Assembly: GCA_019722365.1 (NCBI GenBank)
Contig: JADFUC010000636.1
Coordinates: forward strand, 48,043-112,042
Direction: 5' to 3'
DNA length: 64,000 bases
From: Lithospermum erythrorhizon
Taxonomy: Eukaryota; Streptophyta; Magnoliopsida; Boraginales; Boraginaceae
Position numbers and translations under genes: made by a program. Positions 13,171 through 27,000 of the stretch are shown piece by piece (the first letter of the stretch is position 1; each line of letters begins with the position of its first letter). The notes under the pieces were generated by a model. The model was not told the DNA's origin. It saw nothing but the letters and a program-made list of their open reading frames with translations, and did not search any database.

Positions 13171-15237
13171 TCCAAGGCTAGAAATCCGAGGGTCGAGTAG
13201 TAGGAAAACTAAAGCTCGTTAAAATAGTTGAGTATCTCTTCCCTTATCTTGCAATTTCAATCGTTTTTATCATTATCGCCGATGTTTCAGATTAGTTTAT
13301 TTCGACCTCGCAATTTAATTCCTACTATTGCTTCAATTCTAATTAATCATTTGAATAAATTGAAAAAGACTAAAAGTTAGTATAATCTTTATTTACCCAG
13401 ACCCCTAAGAATCATACTTAGTCCAACATTCCTTACCATCGAACAACCACCCCTATTCTTCCTCATTTTGCTTCATTTTCATCACATCACCACTCAATTA
13501 CCAATCAACCATCACCTCATCTTCAACCGCTTTATCGCTTCAAATCGTAATTTACAAAAGAGGTCAACTTTAGAGTAAGAGAGCAGGTCAGTTTAAGGTT
13601 TCGATTAGTTGCCATTTATCATTATAAATGTTATTGAAATAATATGTGCTTAATCTAAGATTTTGTGCTCAAGTGAACAATTGTATTATACAATTAAAGA
13701 TACTTATTTAAAGCAGTTCTATAATATATTAATTGTGGTATTTAAATTCAATATTAGGATTTTCCTACATCAATATTAGGGGTTATGATGACGTGCTAGT
13801 GCCTACTCATAATCATTTTATTAATATTATATTATATTAATATTAGTTTAAGACATGGCTTCTATTGATTGAGCCAAAGAGGTCACACACATACAACGTA
13901 ACCAAATTAATTATATCGATTATAAACTTCTCGTGTTAGTGTGTAATGAGAAGAGACATTTGGGGCAAGACTCCAATTATGAAATCTTGCATTATGTTCC
14001 AAACTTGATGAAGTTGGTTTTGAGCAGGTGTGTCTTTTTGTGATTCTTTGTGATCAAAGAGTGAAATATTACTAGTGACTCAACATGTTTGGAACAGTTG
14101 TAATAGGAAGAATTTTCTATGAATCAAGTGGAATGAAATTTTAGGCTCAAAAGATATTTCAATTAGGAGATCACAGAGAAAAGTATTGATTCTTGAACTG
14201 GGAAGAAGATTTTGAAGCTGAGAAGGTTTATCCAAGATCATCTTAAGGTTCAATATGTTGATTGAAAAAAAACTAGTTTTTCGTTTAATAAATGGCATCC
14301 AATGTGATAGTTGCACTGTATAATGTCTGACTATTAAATACCTAGTATGAGAATTGGAAGGAATGACAATGTCGAGCAAGAGTCTCGCGTAATTCATGGT
14401 CGACGAAAGTAAGAAACATTTATAATCACAAATGCTGTGTTAATAACCATGTCTATATTGTCTGTGCCCCTCGACCTCATTTACTAGTTTGGTCCATAAC
14501 CCTTTAATACAAAAATTGTGTACTTTGAGTTGTTTTGTCATCCTAATAAACCAAAGTGGTAGAAAATTATATGATTCAGCCGATAATACGCCAAAACGTG
14601 ATTTCACAACTTGGCTAGCCTATTTGCAAAAATTGCCTACTAAAGATAGACTTATGAATTGGCATGTCATTCAGGATGATCATATGTTTTTATAATGAGT
14701 TTAAGAGCATTAATTACTTTCTTCAATTGTGTGTTCTCTGCTGAAATATGGATGAAGTTGTTCATGTACGTGCGAGAATTTAGAGCTTTTCTTTGTTGAT
14801 AGGAAGAACTGGAATGGATGATAAGAAAATGATTTGGCAAGTCTTTCACAAATTTAGTTTCAATTGTGTAATCTATTATATTTGAAATGAAAGGAATGTC
14901 AAAATCTTACAAGGCATGCGTGTTTTACAAGGCATGAGTGTTGAACGATGATGTAGTTTTGCTATGTATCCAACTTGTTACAAGTCACAAGTAGGCTGCA
15001 ACAATGCTTAGGAGAAAGACAAAAATACCCCAAAAAAATTAAGAAAAGCTCGATGATGCTTAATACCGATGAAATGATCAAATTCGCTTCTTGCATGAAT
15101 ATCATCTTCGACGAATGAATTTTTTTTTAGCAATGAATCATTGGTGTAATTTCGCGAAAAGTAAAATTTATAAGCTGAAAGAGAATAGAAAATTGAGGGA
15201 AATTTGCAAAGATAAAATTGGAAAAGAGAAAAGAGAA
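13171..15237. other. Intergenic region upstream of VPS54
   Basis: Sequence is AT-rich with only short non-conserved open frames on both strands (such as 14,080-14,397 minus and 14,489-14,695 plus), none recognisable. A 17-bp near-repeat built on ACAAGGCATG(C/A)GTGTT occurs at about 14,910-14,943. The VPS54 promoter and transcription start must lie at the right edge, but I see no unequivocal TATA box or initiator. Confidence 0.4.
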
Positions 15238-15246
15238 ATGAAGTAG
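15238..15246 (+). promoter_or_regulatory. Minimal upstream ORF (Met-Lys-stop) in the presumed VPS54 5' UTR
   Basis: ATG AAG TAG lies 63 nt before the VPS54 start codon. If transcription starts upstream of it, scanning ribosomes would meet this two-codon ORF first, which can lower translation of the main frame. It matters only if it is in the mRNA, which cannot be read from the DNA. Confidence 0.3.
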
Positions 15247-15309
15247 AGTCCGGAGGTTCCTTCCAGCCAAAATCCGGCAGATCGAAGATATTTGGGTCTT
15301 GATATAGTA

Positions 15310-17507
15310 ATGGATTCACAACCTTCCCCTAGATCGGGAGGAAGGTTAGAGAACAATACAAGCCAGAGCCTATCATCGATACTAAACAACCCACACACAT
15401 CAAAATCGGCATATTCAGTACCACCGGACTTCTCCCCCCTACCGAACCCACCCTACCCATACCCCATACCCGACCTCGATTTCACCCAATACATCTCCAC
15501 AATATCCGACTCATTCTCCCGCTTCCACGATATCCAAAACCACGAGAAATCATCCTCATCCACATCCACTCAATTAGACGATGGGACTTCCATTTCCCTG
15601 GGGGACTCTTTGGTTGCTTGTTTAAGGGAAGTTCCTTCTTTGTTTTTTAAGGAGGATTTTCGACTTGAGGAAGGGTCCATTTTTCGCTCTGCCTGCCCCT
15701 TTAGGACCCCGTCTGAGAATTCTGCTTTGCAGGAACGTCTTAGTCACTACTTGGACGTGGTCGAGCTTCATTTGGTTAAGGAGATCTCCTTGCGTTCGGG
15801 TTCCTTCTTCGAGGCTCAGGGCCAGCTTGTTGATTTGAATTCTAATATTGTTCAAGGCTGTGGGAGGATTAGGGAGTTAAAGGAAACTATTAGGCTGTTG
15901 GATTCGGGTTTAGTTGGCACCGCTAACAATGTTCATCAATTGAGTAAGAACAGGATCGATTTCATCCTATTGCACAAAAAGTTGAGGCTCATTCTTTATG
16001 TTAATCAGGCTTTGTCTGCCCTAAGATTGGTGAGTTTTGTGTATATGTTATCATCAATTTATTTATCGAGAGTATATTGGTGTATGTCCATATTAGTCTA
16101 TTTTGACAGGTTTGGATAAAAGAGAATCCCCTAATATGTAGGCGAACCAAGATGACCTCATGAGAAGTGACAATTAAGTGACACATTTCCGATTAATACG
16201 TAGTATCGAACATCCTTGTCAACTTATACCTCTACTAAAAGAATGATTTTTGGAATTGAACAACTTATTTGTCTAGACTCTAGAGTTATACGGGCTTACA
16301 TATTTATATCGCGCATTGACGCTGACAGCTGATGCTGATGCTGACGCTGACGCATTTATGCTACCCTGTTGCTTGTGTAATATGTAAATATCAATTGTTG
16401 CTGGTTTCATCAAGTCAAAAAACGTACTAAATATTTTGATAGCTGCTTGTCTTATTGAGAATCAATTAAAAATGTACTAATTAATTTGATTTATTTATAA
16501 ATAAGGTCTTGGATTTGAGTATTTTAATGTGCCTTGAATTAATTGTTGGTTTGTTGATTCAGTAGTCTTCTGACCAATATGAATTGAGAGACATTGCGTT
16601 TGAAATTTTGTGTTGTAGTTATATCCTGGTAACATATTACTTAACTGAGGAGTAGGGAGATATCACTTAATAATCCTTACATTGAGATCTCCGAACGAGG
16701 ATTCCTTCAAGTGCACTGTGGTCGGTCTCCATTGTTTTAACGAGCATACTAGTACGTAAGGCTCAGGCCTGAGACTTTTCGTTTGATTGCTGGTCTTTGT
16801 ATGATAGATACATCGATCAACTCTAAGAAGAATTGAACCTTTGATTAACTATAATCCTAACCTACCCTCCACTCTATCAATACTTCCAACCATGTTGTAA
16901 GTCTAAATTGATTCTTTTGCTGCTTTTCTTAGATGTTTTATCCTGTTAGGCTGCTAATTTAAGTGCTTACCGTGTGCATATCTGTCTTTTTCTTTCTTTC
17001 GTTTGAGCCTATCTTTCTTTGCTCATTGTTGTATGGAAATGTATATTGATTTTAACTATTATAAAAAAAGAAGAAGAAGTAGATATGAGTCACAGGCAGT
17101 ACATGTATCTTAACTTCACACTATTTAGTGTCAAAAGGATTTACTATTAAAATGGCATACTATTAGAAGCCCATAAAACAGTTCATACTAAATCATAGGA
17201 TGTTTAGTCTTGAAACGTATCTGGTAAATGCATGCTTGATAAATTTTATATGCAAGTCGAAAAAAGTAAGATAAAAAATAAAAAGATTCATGCTAGTTTG
17301 GTGTAGGGATTCTCTGACCTAGATCCATGCACGGACCTTCTATGGTCGATTCATGTGTGGGTCGGGTTGTCCATTTTTTATCACTATTCACTACATGGAT
17401 CATTCATACTAGATCATTTGGATCCATGCCAACAGTTTATGCATTGATGTTTGTTGGACTGACGGCTTAATTTTCTCTTGTTCTAGTATATATATATATA
17501 TATATGT

Positions 17508-17563
<56 letters not shown>

Positions 17564-18034
17564 ACACGCGCTCCGTGAGCAACGATATATATAGATTTCT
17601 AAATTATTTCTTAAAATACTTTTAATTATTTCCTTAAATCTGCTTTTCATCAAGACATTTCAACCATTTTTGATACATCCAAACAAACTTGTCTAACCTG
17701 AAAAATCATGCAACAACCGTTTAGCAAACATATAATCAACATACTACTAAGTTGGGGAGAGAACAACAAATGAGTCAGTTTAGTTTAAAGATCATAAATA
17801 AATATATAGGGAGATTGTTTGTAACTTCTTGGTAGTTGTATACTTGTTGGAGAACTTCAACTAATGGGATAGTGGCAAGAATATTTGTAACGTCCTGAAG
17901 TGTGATATGGATAGACAAAACCAACCCCACATTAATAGGTGAATTGCTCATAACTAACCATATAATATATGATTGAAAAGGATAAAAAAGAAAAAGATTT
18001 TTGGTGAAGCCGCAATAACCACCACGCCCTTATT

Positions 18035-18082
<48 letters not shown>

Positions 18083-21000
18083 CTCATAACTAAATATATT
18101 AGACCTGCATATAATAGACCACAGTTTCAAAATGTGGTCATAACTAAAATAAGTGAATGAGTATTCTTGAGTTGCACTTGTTCTTCGTATCCCTGTAGTG
18201 ATTGTTAACAAAAGTATGTTAAGTTGGAAAGGCAATACTATTGCTAGGTGTTTCTGATTATTAAGCTTGACTGGTGACATAATAGGTTTGCTATTTGGTG
18301 CTACTGAATATATTTGATATCAATATCTTCTTGTTACAATAGTGTTTTGTAAGTATGACATAGGAATTGATACCAGGCCATTGATGAATAAAGTCATTCT
18401 TGTGCAAAAGGCAATGGAAGATAAGGAACTAAGAGGCTAAGATGGTTAATCAAGACCCAGAAAAGATTGGAATGCGCTGCATCGACAATTCTGTTGTAGA
18501 CTACCTATAAAACATCACATTTGGGGTTCTTAAATAAGTTCATAAAGAGTTCCATAAATTTATGAGCTAAAAAAGGAGATTGTAACAAGCTACTAATGAC
18601 TCAGCTCTCAAAGACTTTTACTTTGCTAAAAAGTTTTAGGAGCCTTCGGAAATATTTCTTTCGTGAAGGACTAGAAAGGTAGAGGCATGGAGAGATGAAT
18701 TGGTGGATTAATGTTGTTATTGTTTAAGAAAAGGTTAATCACCCATTAATTGTTCGTCCAATCAAATGTAGAGTTCATATCTGCCTTAAAGCTCCAATCA
18801 AATGTAGAGTTCATATCTGCCTTAAAGCTCGAATCAAATGTTATGTTTTGTCTATCATATTTTTTTTTCTGGAGAAAGATCAAAATTGTTATATTTGGTA
18901 GTCCATTGAGCAGTTTTACTTTTCTCCGTTTAATCTAGGTTTTGGCTGATTTATGGGGGCACCCTTTAGTTGTTAAGAAATCAGTACTCACAATAGACTC
19001 CTGAGCCTTATAGAGCAACTCCTGGAGGAGTTGGTGGACTTTATTCATATCAAATGTTCTGCTACTGCTGATATTGGTTTATCACAATATCTTACTATCT
19101 CATCATGTTTAATATCTCATATGCTCTACGATGCAGTGTTGTTTAGTTCTCCTAATTTGAGAGGAAACCTTTCTCATTCATTTAGTTCCTTCAGTTTCTG
19201 TGTGAATATTTGCTGTTGTTCAATCAATGTTGTTTGGTCCGGTGGATTGCAATTCCCTTGTAGTTGTTCAAAAACATAAGTTTGTTCAAAATGTAGTTAT
19301 CAATTTGATAACCATTGTAGTCATGTCTTGAAGGAAGTTTATATTAAAACTCATTTGAGTCCCGATATAAACATGTCTTGATATCAATTTGATATTCAAG
19401 TTGGCTAAATTCGTCCAGTTCACTATTTGCAGCTTGTAACTTCTGCTGATTGTGCTGGTGCTCTAGACATTATTGATGATTTGCAACATTTACTGGTATG
19501 TGACATGTTCATCTCCCTTTTTTCTGAAATATAATGCTGTCTCATTGACTTAAAAATTAATGAGATGAGGGAGAAATTGCCTTCTTTAATCCACCAGCTT
19601 GGAGTTGACTGCTATTGTGACAGTTCCATTGATGGTTTTAGTTATGGGGTTCAAATCATTATAAGCTAGTTGCTTCTTGATCAAGTTCTACAACTGATGC
19701 TGAAAATCTTAATGATCATTGTGGTCTGGGAGAAGTTCACTGCAGGTGGAAGCTTATTTTAGGATTATACCATTTGATATTCATGTTCACTTGAGGCTTC
19801 TGTACCCTATGATTCATTTTAGGGCTAGTAACTGCATCAATTATGTATTACAATATGTGAAGATTTTAATAGATGTACCTACAAATATTCACATATGCTT
19901 GGACTAATTAAAGAGGAATGTATAGAGAAGAGAGCCGGGACACAACCGCTTACATTTTTCATTCAAAAATCAAAAGGTTGATATGCTTCGGAGGATCACG
20001 GCTATGTAGTTTGAACTAACCAAGTTTTGAAACAAAATTTATGGGAAGTAGTATTTGGTGATGACTGATGAGATAGCAAATGTGTTATCTTGTTCTTAGC
20101 TGATACGGATATCTTAGATGAAAAGTTAAATGTAACTTCTGCTGGCATCCATCATCTAATCTGATTATTATCTTTAGTAGACTCTTCCACCTTCATTTAT
20201 GTTTTTTTAAGTTTCAAAACTATGAGAAAGAAAGAGTGAAAAAGCCATAAGGTTGAGAGTGCTAGTGTGATGTTGGATGTGGAAGGAACAATTAAATTAT
20301 TCATTGGCTTAAGGCTTTTCAGCTGGTGTAGTGCTGTCATTCCCCTCGTATTTCTGTTTCTCAGTTTTCTTGTCCTTATGACCTTTATTGGACATCTCTT
20401 GTGTTGAGCTGTTAAAGCATATAATATTTTTCCTTCATGTTATTAATATTGTTGGTTGCCTATGTTCAAATTATAGTTTTTCTAAATATGTTCCGACAGG
20501 CTGGTGATGAGTTGACAGGTCTACATTGTTTTCGCCACCTACGAGACCACGTTGTTGCTTCAACTGATTCCATTAATAGGTTTGTATGCTAATCTATTTC
20601 TTTCATACAATTAATTTTGTCGATTACTCATTTGGATGATCCGTATGCTTTTGCACATTACCTTCTAATTCAATTTCAATTTGCCTTAAGGGAATTCTGG
20701 CGATCTGTGTGATTGTTTATAAATAAATTTCTTATTTGGTTAATTGGATTTCTCAATCAACAAAGGGTGCTAATTATATTCTTTGTTAACCTATGACCTA
20801 TACATACTTAATAAATTCTTAGAGAGTATTAATTGTGCACTTTAGAGAGTTTGACCTGTAGGTGTTTGATTCCTCTTATTGTGTATATAGGTTGCTTCCT
20901 CCTAAGTATGCCAACCGTTGTAGTTTTAAATTCACACTCGAATCGTCTTATTGGTCACCCCTTAATATTATGTTAACAGAGATCTATTCACAATTTTATA

Positions 21001-24000
21001 TCAATTTTACCTTTGAATATTGACTAATCGGATATGTTTTGTAGCATTCTTTCAGCAGATTTTTTGCGTGCATCTACTCATGATGCTGATGACGTGGATG
21101 TATCATTGGTTTTGAAATTAAAAGAAAGGCTAGCCCAAAAAATTGATGAAGTAAGTGTAGTTTCAAGATAACTGATTTTTCTAATTTACTCTGCATTGCA
21201 TGTAATTAATTTTATGTTTCTTTTTATTAATATATGATAACTTATAGTTATCAAGGTGAAGTTGGCCACACTTGTCATAATGTTTGTCTTTGGCATGGTT
21301 CCTGTTTTATTGTAAGCATGACACTCTCTTCATCATAGTTGTTCCTTAAGTACTGGATAAGCAGACTACGTTTATGACATTATGCTTCGGCCGATACTAG
21401 AAATGTACTTCCTCCATCCCTAAAAGATTGTCACATTTTGAATTTTTATAGTTGACTTTTTTCAATTTTGAACTCAAATAACTTTCATTGTGTTATATAT
21501 TTGTTTGGGAAAAATATATCAATATGTAGTATTTTCAACATACTGTACTATTAACTTGATAATTTTGATTTAAATCAAAATTTTGGATGTCAATCTAGAT
21601 TGTAAAGTTTGTTAATCTTTGACCATGAAAAAGGAAAATGTGACAATCTTTTAGGGATGGAGGTAGTAATATTCATTGTGCTCCATGTTTTTGTACCTCA
21701 ACCCTACGGTACATATTAGCCTAATGAATTTCACACTTCCAATTTATAACCTCTGTCATCTTATCAGATTTATCTTTTTCATTTTTTTAAACTGATTTCT
21801 CTATGAATCTTCTCTGCAAGTAGGCACTTCCAACAAAATTTTGTGGAACTGTGACATTTAATGTAGAGAGGTCATGTTGTTCTTCTATTAAAAGTTTGCG
21901 TAGTAGTTAATCATACCCTCTAGCTTTTAGGTGAAAATATGCCAAATACTCGAATCTTGTTGAAACGTGAATGCAGTGTTGGTCTCTTAGCTAGATTTAT
22001 TTTTATATGTTTGGTTGGATGAACTGTGTTAGAGTGCATGTGCATTGTACATTTTCAAACAGTTGTACTTTTTTCCAAAGAAGTGCATCATAGTGCTAAG
22101 ACTCTTCATAGGTTAGAGGTCCGAGTCCTCACAGGCGTAAGTAGTTAACCACTATCGATCTTAAAACAATGTTGTACTTTTATTTCCTGTTACCTAGTCA
22201 ATTGAGGGGTTGAGGCATATAGGTCCTTTGCCAGAACCTCTGGATGAAAGGACAATCAAGTAGCCAAGTCATATGTGTGGCGGGGGAAATAATGAATGAT
22301 ACACATTTAAGCAATTTTATAAGTTGCCTGCTTATGTCCCGAACCTGTTCAGTCTAATCTGATTTCGAATGGAATCTTCTTAGTTTCTGATTCCCCATTT
22401 TAATTGAGTAAACTTCTAATATTGAAGTGAAGCTTTAATTTGTTCGTTTTTATATAAAATTTCTTTGTGACGATGTATAAATGTATCATTCAATCATGAA
22501 ATGTATCTTGAAGTGGGGATGAGATGGTGAATAATTCTAGTTCCAGGATTTCAACTAGAAAAACATAACTGGGAAGAGTCTTCCAAACAAACTTTAATGA
22601 GAGGCAGACAAAGACCTTTTAACAGGCTTGTATGACTGATTCCTTCTCTTGACAATTGCCATGTAGATGTTTGGTTCCTTTCCTTTTGTTATCGACAATG
22701 CCTTTTTACAGGTGATCTAATGTAGCTTTTTAACATACTGCAGGTTAAAATGGATGAAGATGACATTATTAGCTTTAGAGACCGGCTTCTTCCCCTAGTG
22801 ATTGGATTGCTGAGGACGGTGAGTATCAGTAGTGCATAGCCACAGCTTCCATCTGCTATCTTCTTTGCTCCAAGACTCCAACTATTGATATCTGAAAGCA
22901 TCTTGTAATGTTCCTACGTCATGATGCCTTGATATCATGACAACCTTTTATTATTTGTTTCCCTGCATTTCTTTATTCAGGCAAAACTCCCTGTAGTGTT
23001 GAGAGTATATCGTGACACCCTCACGACTGATATGAAGATTGCTATTAAGGGAACAGTTGAAGGATTGCTTCCAGTTCTTGTTGTTCAACCTATGGAGTCA
23101 GAATTTATTGCCGGAGAACGAACAACTGAATCAGATGGTGGGTCTGGTAACTTATTAAATTAGTTATTAGCAGAAATTTTTGGTAACTGTTAAGAGTCCA
23201 TGGGGTTCCATCCTAAAACCAATTGGCGATAGGAGTGGCTCAGGACCTTACTAATTCTCCCGGAATGTCTTAATTTATCAATGTGGGACCGGGCTCCTCA
23301 ATACCCTCCAGCACGTGTAACCTGGTCCACTTGGACCACATATACGGGGTTTACACTTGGCCTTATCGACGGGCTGGCTCTGATACATGTTAAGCTTCTG
23401 AAAATAAAAAAGCAATTGACAGCAACATTTATTCATTTTAATCTGCCTTTGATCCATCTCAAGATTCTATGCAATAAAATGGAGATGGTTGTGTAATTAT
23501 AGTTCTGTTGATGGCGCAGGGGGTGGCTCCTCCCTTGCTACTAAATTGAGAAGCTTGTCAGCGGAGAACTTTGTGCATCTTCTTAGTGCTGTTTTCTATG
23601 TTGTTCGGGTAATGTGTATTTATTTGTGTCGCAACTCTTAATCAGATTTGTTTCAGTTGATTCATGTTCATCATTAAGTTTCTTTCAATGTCAGCAATAT
23701 TAGTATGGAGTAATTTGATCCCATTGTTTTAGTGAATGCAGACACACTTGGTTCAAGCTTCCGAAGTTAAAAAAGCAATTGAATGGCTCCTAAGCAATCC
23801 GGATGGTCATTATGCTGCTGATTCTGTTGCCGCTGCACTTACACTAGGTGCAGTGTCTGCCGAAATTGCATCTGGGGCAAGTCAACAGAATTCATTTTCA
23901 CCAACTTTGCAGAATAGTGCTACGAGGCTTCATTCAGGCCAGGGGAGATTGAATGAGTCAACAAGCCCATCAAATTTATCAAGAAATTTGCGGTGATTTC

Positions 24001-27000
24001 TCTCATTACTTGAATATAGTTTGATTTCCTTGAAACATTAAGGGTTCCTTCTTGCTGGCATATATCTGTTCCTTGTGTGGACTAGCTTGTCAAACAGAAG
24101 ACAGCCACGCTCGCTATTCATAATTACCTGAAGCATTATTTGAGATGTTTAAATTTTGAAATATATAAGCCTATGAGATATGCATATATATGCATACATG
24201 TACATCACAAAAGTATTTGCGAGTTCATGTTGCAGTCATACTAGCAATAACGACAAGGCTTTGTACATCTGACATTTATATCTGTTAACAGAGCTGATGT
24301 GTTGAGAGAGAATGCAGAAGCTGTATTTTCTGGTTGTGATGCTGCTCACGGAAGATGGGCAAAGCTTCTTGGAGTTCGTGCTGCTATTCATCCAAAATTG
24401 AGGTTGCAGGAGTTTTTAAGCATATATAGCATCACGCAAGAGTTCATATGTGCGACAGAGAAGGTACCTTTCTTTTCTATGATTTTCCTAATATGTTTAT
24501 TAGTTTGGGATTATGATGGCAGTGATTCCGTAAACAGGTAGGTGGAAGGTTGGGCTACAGTATCCGTGGAACATTACAGTCACAAGCCAAAGCCTTTGTT
24601 GATTATCAGCATGGATCTCGTGTTAGTTTATATGCATCCTAGTTTTCCATATTTCCACCTGAATTCTAGCAGTATGATTTTAGATATAATCTATTGGCGA
24701 TCGGTGCAGATGGCAAAGATGAGGGCATTACTTGATCAAGAAAATTGGTCTGAAGTTGATGTGCCAGATGAGTTTCAAACAATTGTGGCTTCACATTTTT
24801 CTCCAGAGGCGTCTGATGCTGAAATTGACGCCTCTGGACATGTCACAGCTGAAAGTGAATCTTTTTCAACCACTGGTAGCTCGCCGTCCACAGAAAATGG
24901 ATTGCTGAATTCCTTACAAGTTACAGAGCAGAATGGTCAGGCTACAAAAAATTATGATAATGCTGCAAATACAATCGATTCAAGCATGGGTGGCTCCTCC
25001 GTGAGGAACAATCAGGAGCTTGATAACTCATTAGCACAGCAGGGTGACACTACTTCTGTGAAGGAACGTGCTAAAAATTCAATGCGAACACTTTCATTCA
25101 GAGGCAATGCGTATCACATGGTAAATTGGTTAGTAATACTTGTCCATGACTCATCTATGTTTGTATTTAATGTTAATTACACGTTTTCTTTAAGCGTTCA
25201 AGTAAACCTATTGGACTACGATATGTCATCCCTCCAAACTTAGAATGCCTGAGTAGGATGAGCAGATATTTCAATTTGAGATAGTGACTGTAGCCATTAT
25301 CTTTTAGTTACTTGCTGTCGACGTCGATTACTCATGATCTGATTCTCATTGAATTACATTTACTATGACTAAAATACATGTGAATGTGTTGTCTGACCAC
25401 TTCTTCAGAAGTATATGATACAAAGGTCCAAAATCTTCACCTAATATGGGCGGTATCTGTTTGGTTCGTTTTCCCAGTGGCTTAATTTTAGTGAAGATGC
25501 TATCGGAGTATATTGATATGAATAACTGCTTGCCGGCACTCTCTTCGGAGGTTGTTCATCGTGTTGTTGAGATCTTGAAATTCTTTAACACCAGGACTTG
25601 TCAACTTGTCCTTGGTGCTGGTGCCATGCAGGTACTTACTGAAGCTAGGTATTCTAAATTTTATAATCTGACCTTTGCTAATTATGCATATGAATATTTT
25701 AGTTTGATGCCATATCTGTGTTGTCTCTGTCAGAACTTTTATCTGTCCTAGTAATTTATGGTTGCGTTTATGGACCCTTTTGGTATGCATTATATGTAGT
25801 CTAGTTGTTGCAGGTTCTGACCTGAGCAAGATTACATTGCAGGTGTCTGGTTTGAGGTCCATTACATCCAAAAACCTTGCTCTGGCTAGTCAAGTTGTCA
25901 GTTTCATTTATGCCATTATCCCTGGTAGGTCAATTCATAAATCAGTTACTTGATGTACGATTATGGCAATTTTCTAGCTGAGCACATGTATTCTTTTGTG
26001 ATTATGGTCACTGTCGCTAATATTATAGAAGATTAAGTGACATTATTCACCACCCTCTTGATGAATGAGAAATTGCATATGGCTTTTGTAATGTAAAATT
26101 AACAATGCTATCTTTACTTGAAAACATATGAAATGTTAATGAGTGGAAAATCTGACATTTAAACCTGGGATGATGATACACATGTTGTGCTTTCTTCCCC
26201 CAAGTATAGTAAGAATCAGCATTCCACCTGCGTCTAGAATGGGTTTTTTTGTACAGTTTGCTAATGGATCTGCACTGAGTTTTGGCATGTTTCCTATATA
26301 AACATTGTTAGAATAAACATGTTTAGGGGTTAGGCCTTTTTTACTGCAGAGGATACATTTGAATATATTGTAAAATATGACAGTGAAAGAAGAATTTGAA
26401 GAGAAATCAAGTTTAGCTCTTATACTGTTAATTGTTTAGTTGCATCATATTCCCTGAACCATTTCGTCTTCCATCTATAGGACAGGTTGTCTTCTTAAGT
26501 GAAGTCTAAATAGTTGGTCTTGAATAACACAAATTTAACTTGTAAAACTAGAAAACAAGAGACATGCATCTACGTTCCATAAGTAATAGTTGAAGAAAAA
26601 GACCAATCTTCAGTCTTGATGGTACAATGTTGGCCTTACCTTAAATACGTCATCTTTTTCATAATGTAAGGTATTTTCACTATTGGAGACAGAACTTTGA
26701 CCATTGGTTAGTTTTACATTTATATTATCAAAAAATGAATATAAGTAATATTGTGAAATACATTTAAAGACGAATATAATGGTATATTCAGTATCTTATT
26801 ATATATGATATTTAAAAATACATTAATGGCCAAAGTTAACTATTAAAAGTGAAGTGCTCCTCTTTTTTTGATTTGTTGCATTAAATTCTATATCACAATA
26901 TGCATTACTTTTTTGAGATTTGTTGCCTTTTAGATGCATTACCTCAGAATTATCCTGATTATGGTCACTAATGCTTGAATTCTCTGTTTTGAATTAAGAA

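Larger units (their letters stand above)
16030..19432 (+). other. VPS54 intron 1 (3.4 kb)
   Basis: This is the longest intron of the gene, with a GTGAGT donor after 16029 and an AG acceptor at 19431-19432. It contains TA microsatellites, a GCTGAY repeat and a 36-bp tandem duplication (listed separately), but no recognisable coding sequence or complete transposon. Open frames inside it, such as 19,031-19,279 plus, are not conserved. Confidence 0.85.

Noticed and set aside
22112..22130. B-box-like string suggesting a tRNA gene or SINE in intron 4
   Set aside because: No A box at the right distance, no cloverleaf and no A/T tail.
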